In this document: positions 13,627-17,949 of the stretch, piece after piece
Position numbering within the stretch: position 1 is the first letter of the stretch
Layout: the number at the start of each line of letters is the position of its first letter
Assembly (NCBI RefSeq): GCF_042646425.1
Contig: NZ_JBHRTR010000006.1
Location: 1-17,949, forward strand
Length of the DNA stretch: 17,949 bases
Reading direction: 5' to 3'
Source: Marinibaculum pumilum
Lineage (GTDB): Bacteria > Pseudomonadota > Alphaproteobacteria > Ferrovibrionales > Ferrovibrionaceae
The notes under the pieces: generated by a model
Told to the model about the DNA's origin: nothing
The model's database searches: none
The model's input: the letters and a program-made list of their open reading frames with translations, nothing else
Made by a program: the position numbers and the translations under genes

Positions 13627-14187
13627 TCAGCCCGACCGTCCCCGCGGGAAGCCGGGCACGCCGGCGTCCAGCGGTACCCCGAAGCTGTTCAGCGCCATCG
13701 CCACCAGGGTGTAGTTCCCGACGGTAAAGACGATGTCCATCATCTGCTGCCGGTCCCAGCGGCGGGCCAGCCCGGCCCAGGTCGCATCGCTGATCCGCTG
13801 CTCGGTGCGCAGCTCGTCCGCCGCCAGCAGCAGCAGCCGGTCGTCCTCGCTCCAGCCCGGCGCGTCGGGGCCCTCGGTGATTCGGCTGATCTCTTCGTCC
13901 GTCAGGCCGCAATCCCTGCCGATCTCGGTATGCTGGCCGAACTCGTAGGCGGAATGGCAGAGCCAGCCGGTGCGCAGGATCAGGATCTCCCGTTCGCGCA
14001 GCGGCAGGGTCGATTTGCCTAGCACATGGTTGGCGAAGACCCGCCAGCGCTTCAGCAGCTTGGGATGCTGCGCCAGGCAGCGGAAGATGTTCAGCAGCCG
14101 GCCGCCGACATGGCTCGAGGCCAGGAGTTCGGCCGCCTCCCCTGTCGCGACGGATTCGTTCAGCAAGGGTATTCTCGGGCCCGGCAT
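13627..14187 (-). CDS. Carboxymuconolactone decarboxylase (CMD/AhpD-superfamily) protein
   Basis: This 186-residue, mostly helical protein resembles the CMD family. The core segment is PLREREILILRTGWLCHSAY (residues 62-81) followed by EFGQHTEIGRDCGLTDEEI. It places C77, H78, Y81, E82 and H86 where family members carry their active-site residues. Canonical AhpD uses a CxxC pair to reduce peroxiredoxin; that pair is absent here, so a disulfide-reductase role is doubtful. The real substrate is unknown. The frame is open far upstream to 14721, but only the ATG at 14187 begins family-like sequence, with GGGGGAG 10 bases before it. The stop codon overlaps a possible start of the downstream receiver as TGATG, so the two are likely co-transcribed. 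Confidence 0.85.
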   Translation of the reverse strand: MPGPRIPLLNESVATGEAAELLASSHVGGRLLNIFRCLAQHPKLLKRWRVFANHVLGKSTLPLREREILILRTGWLCHSAYEFGQHTEIGRDCGLTDEEISRITEGPDAPGWSEDDRLLLLAADELRTEQRISDATWAGLARRWDRQQMMDIVFTVGNYTLVAMALNSFGVPLDAGVPGFPRGRSG

Positions 14188-14363
14188 CGTCACTATACTC
14201 CCCCTTCGTGCCCGCCGGTCGCACGGCCGGCGGGGCGCGAGCCAGTGTCGCGCGATTTCACGGATCTGCAACCGGGCGCGGCGCCGGGGTGGCTTGCACG
14301 CACCGTGACCACGGGTTCGGCCACGCGGAATGCCTGTCTGACGCACTTTTTTTGCCTGACGGG

Positions 14364-14391
14364 TTGACCCCGGCGCCGCCCTGAGTAATAT
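14364..14391 (+). promoter_or_regulatory. Sigma70-type promoter of the str operon
   Basis: TTGACC (14364-14369) and TAATAT (14386-14391) are each one or two mismatches from consensus, with a 16-base spacer. This is the best promoter match in the window. It points to rpsL, and transcription would start near 14398, giving a leader of about 400 bases. Confidence 0.75.
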
Positions 14392-14406
14392 GCGCGAACT
14401 TTTCGG

Positions 14407-14746
14407 CGCCGCCGTCACGGGCGGCGTCCCGCTTGCTGTCTCCGTATCAGGGCATTCGGCCAGTTGCCGATCGCAGGCCCGGCGCGGCAGCAGGCTGACG
14501 GCCAACGGATCGATCCGGACCCGCCTTACCGCGGGGCAGGTCTCCGGCGGCGGTTCCATAAGAGCGACGGCCCCTCTGCCGAGGCACTGGGCCCGAACGT
14601 TGAAAAGCTGCGGCGTCGCGCCGGTCAGTTTCTTTGCCGTATCTGCGCCGGCTCGCGGCGCGACCGGCGGAACAGACAGGCGCTGCGGCAGCGATGGTTG
14701 GCTTAAATGCCCTGCGGGCAACCCGGCGATACCGGACCGGCAGGGC
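14407..14746 (+). promoter_or_regulatory. Structured 5' leader of rpsL-rpsG-fusA-tuf
   Basis: Three structures are visible. CGCCGCC (14407-14413) pairs with GGCGGCG (14420-14426) at the expected 5' end. GTCGCGCC (14615-14622) pairs with GGCGCGAC (14657-14664), but the overlapping CGCCGGTC (14619-14626) can instead pair with GACCGGCG (14662-14669), and the two cannot form together. GCCCTGC (14709-14715) pairs with GCAGGGC (14740-14746), enclosing CCGG/CCGG. No known riboswitch is recognised. Confidence 0.45.
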
Positions 14747-14795
14747 GACAGGTTACGAGACGAATTCAGGTCGGACGGAGTTAGGACAGACAGGC

Positions 14796-15167
14796 ATGCC
14801 GACGATCAACCAGCTGATCCGCAAGCCGCGCAAGGCCCCGGCGGTGCGCAACAAGGTGCCGGCCATGCAGGCCTGCCCGCAGAAGCGGGGGGTGTGCACC
14901 CGCGTCTACACCACCACGCCGAAGAAGCCGAACTCGGCGCTGCGGAAGGTCGCCCGCGTGCGCCTGACCAACGGCTTCGAGGTGACCAGCTACATCCCGG
15001 GCGAGGGGCATAACCTTCAGGAACATTCCGTGGTGATGATCCGCGGCGGCCGCGTGAAGGACCTTCCCGGCGTGCGCTACCACATCATCCGCGGTGTCCT
15101 GGATACGCAGGGCGTGAAGGACCGTCGCCAGCGCCGGTCCAAGTACGGCGCCAAGCGGCCGAAGTGA
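14796..15167 (+). CDS. rpsL: 30S ribosomal protein S12
   Basis: This 123-residue protein is normal S12. It has QACPQKRGVCTRVYTTTPKK (residues 25-44), followed by PNSALRKVARVRLTNGFEV and then GGRVKDLPGVRYH (84-96). S12 sits at the decoding centre and monitors codon-anticodon pairing. K43 and K88, where streptomycin-resistance changes usually fall, are wild type. D89 is the residue methylthiolated by RimO in other bacteria. The ATG at 14796 begins the conserved MPTINQLIRK; an in-frame extension to 14634 is not S12-like. AGGA at 14783-14786 is 9 bases upstream. It is the first gene of the str operon, 33 bases before rpsG. Confidence 0.99.
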   Translation: MPTINQLIRKPRKAPAVRNKVPAMQACPQKRGVCTRVYTTTPKKPNSALRKVARVRLTNGFEVTSYIPGEGHNLQEHSVVMIRGGRVKDLPGVRYHIIRGVLDTQGVKDRRQRRSKYGAKRPK

Positions 15168-15200
15168 TCACCGGGTTCTAGGGAAGGACGACGGAAAGCG

Positions 15201-15671
15201 ATGTCACGACGTCACGCGGCTGAAAAGCGCGAGATCATTCCGGACCCGAAGTTCGGCGACCGGGTGCTGTCCAAGTTCATGAACGTGCTGATGTACGACG
15301 GCAAGAAGTCCGCCGCCGAGAGCATCGTGTACAAGTCGTTCGACCAGATCGAGCGCAAGACCGGCCAGGACCCGCTGCGCATCTTCCACGATGCGCTGGA
15401 CAATGTCCGCCCGCAGGTCGAGGTGCGCTCCCGCCGGGTCGGCGGCGCCACCTACCAGGTGCCGGTCGAGGTGCGCGCCGAGCGCGCCCAGGCGCTGGCG
15501 ATCCGCTGGCTGATCTCCACCGCCCGCAACCGGTCGGAGAACACCATGGAGGATCGCCTGGCGAACGAGTTCCTGGACGCCTCGAACAATCGTGGCGCCG
15601 CCGTGAAGAAGCGTGAGGACACGCATCGCATGGCCGACGCCAACAAGGCCTTTTCCCACTACCGCTGGTAA
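15201..15671 (+). CDS. rpsG: 30S ribosomal protein S7
   Basis: This 156-residue protein is full-length S7. It opens with MSRRHAAEKREIIPDPKFGD, then LSKFMNVLMYDGKKSAAESI, and has GGATYQVPVEVRAERAQALA in the central beta-hairpin region that reaches the E site. S7 starts assembly of the 30S head by binding 16S rRNA. In E. coli it also represses the str operon by binding the rpsL-rpsG junction. Here that junction is only 33 bases, so an equivalent site would be small or absent. GGA at 15193-15195 lies 5 bases before the ATG. Confidence 0.99.
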   Translation: MSRRHAAEKREIIPDPKFGDRVLSKFMNVLMYDGKKSAAESIVYKSFDQIERKTGQDPLRIFHDALDNVRPQVEVRSRRVGGATYQVPVEVRAERAQALAIRWLISTARNRSENTMEDRLANEFLDASNNRGAAVKKREDTHRMADANKAFSHYRW

Positions 15672-15704
15672 TCCAGCGCATTCCAGCTCACGGGAGAGCG
15701 AGAC

Positions 15705-17780
<2,076 letters not shown>

Positions 17781-17804
17781 TCGGCGGACTGAACGGAATA
17801 CGGG

Positions 17805-17822
17805 TCCCGGCCGCGGCCGGGA
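17805..17822 (+). promoter_or_regulatory. 18-base palindromic hairpin between fusA and tuf
   Basis: TCCCGGCCG (17805-17813) is followed directly by its exact reverse complement CGGCCGGGA (17814-17822). There is no T tract behind it. It resembles the palindrome after the other tuf copy at 88-109, with which it shares the GGCCGCGGCC centre. It could be a processing site or an attenuator that changes EF-Tu output relative to EF-G. Confidence 0.5.
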
Positions 17823-17867
17823 TCAGGGAAACAACGGTTAAGACGGAAAGCGACGGAGTACGGCGCG

Positions 17868-17949
17868 ATGGCCAAAGAGAAGTTTTCGCGGACGAAGCCG
17901 CACTGCAACATCGGGACGATCGGTCACGTCGACCATGGCAAGACGTCGC
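17868..17949 (+). CDS. tuf: Elongation factor Tu, 5' end only (second tuf copy)
   Basis: The window ends 82 bases into this gene. The 27 complete codons read MAKEKFSRTKPHCNIGTIGH and then VDHGKTS, which includes the G1 motif GHVDHGKT at residues 19-26. GGAG at 17855-17858 lies 9 bases before the ATG. It is the str-operon (tufA-type) copy, in the same orientation as the tuf fragment at 1-81. The two copies are therefore direct repeats about 17.8 kb apart. Confidence 0.98.
   Translation, partial: MAKEKFSRTKPHCNIGTIGHVDHGKTS

Larger units (their letters stand above)
14188..14795. other. 608-base divergent intergenic region before rpsL
   Basis: No credible gene is seen here; frames that run through it into rpsL have no S12-like sequence before 14796. 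It must hold the minus-strand promoter for the CMD-receiver pair, which I could not locate with confidence. It holds the rightward str promoter (14364-14391) and an approximately 400-base leader with several stable helices. A run of eight T at about 14347-14353 precedes the rightward promoter. Confidence 0.75.

Noticed and set aside
14188..14721. 364-residue version of the CMD protein
   Set aside because: The upstream half has no family-like sequence, crosses the str promoter region, and lacks a ribosome binding site. Family similarity begins at the ATG at 14187.
14634..14795. 54-residue N-terminal extension of S12
   Set aside because: S12 is highly conserved and starts at MPTINQLIRK; the extra sequence is leader RNA read in frame.

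Overview
This window is a chromosomal core-gene region from a GC-rich alphaproteobacterium. The protein sequences of RpoB, RpoC, L10, L7/L12 and EF-G, the tuf-trpT-secE-nusG order, and strong use of codons ending in G or C all point there. A Rhodospirillales-like member is my best guess, but I cannot fix the genus by eye. I see no mobile element, CRISPR array, restriction system or other defence system.

Layout, left to right on the + strand: the 3' end of one tuf gene (1-81), a palindromic hairpin, tRNA-Trp(CCA), secE, nusG, then rplK-rplA, rplJ-rplL and rpoB-rpoC, ending at a strong hairpin-plus-T-tract terminator at 12942-12972. Two minus-strand genes follow at 13037-14187: a stand-alone CheY-like receiver and a carboxymuconolactone-decarboxylase (CMD/AhpD-superfamily) protein. 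They interrupt the usual step from rpoC to the str operon. A good sigma70-type promoter (14364-14391) and an approximately 400-base leader then precede rpsL-rpsG-fusA and the first 82 bases of a second tuf gene.

Together the plus-strand genes make the RNA polymerase core (beta, beta-prime), the elongation factor NusG that couples it to ribosomes, the L1/L11 stalk bases and the L10-(L12)n stalk that recruits translation GTPases, the decoding proteins S12 and S7, and the GTPases EF-G and EF-Tu. The secreted-protein channel subunit SecE and tRNA-Trp ride in the same block.

The coding content is ordinary; the interest is in the gaps. These hold an L10-leader-like RNA before rplJ, a tandem 33-base hairpin repeat after rplA whose core recurs 11 kb away at the stop/start overlap of the minus-strand genes, a long GC-rich hairpin between rplL and rpoB, hairpins next to the rpoB and rpoC ribosome binding sites, and competing helices in the str leader. 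Both ends of the window fall about 80 bases inside tuf copies, which suggests an assembly contig bounded by the duplicated tuf gene. I did not find a convincing undescribed system.
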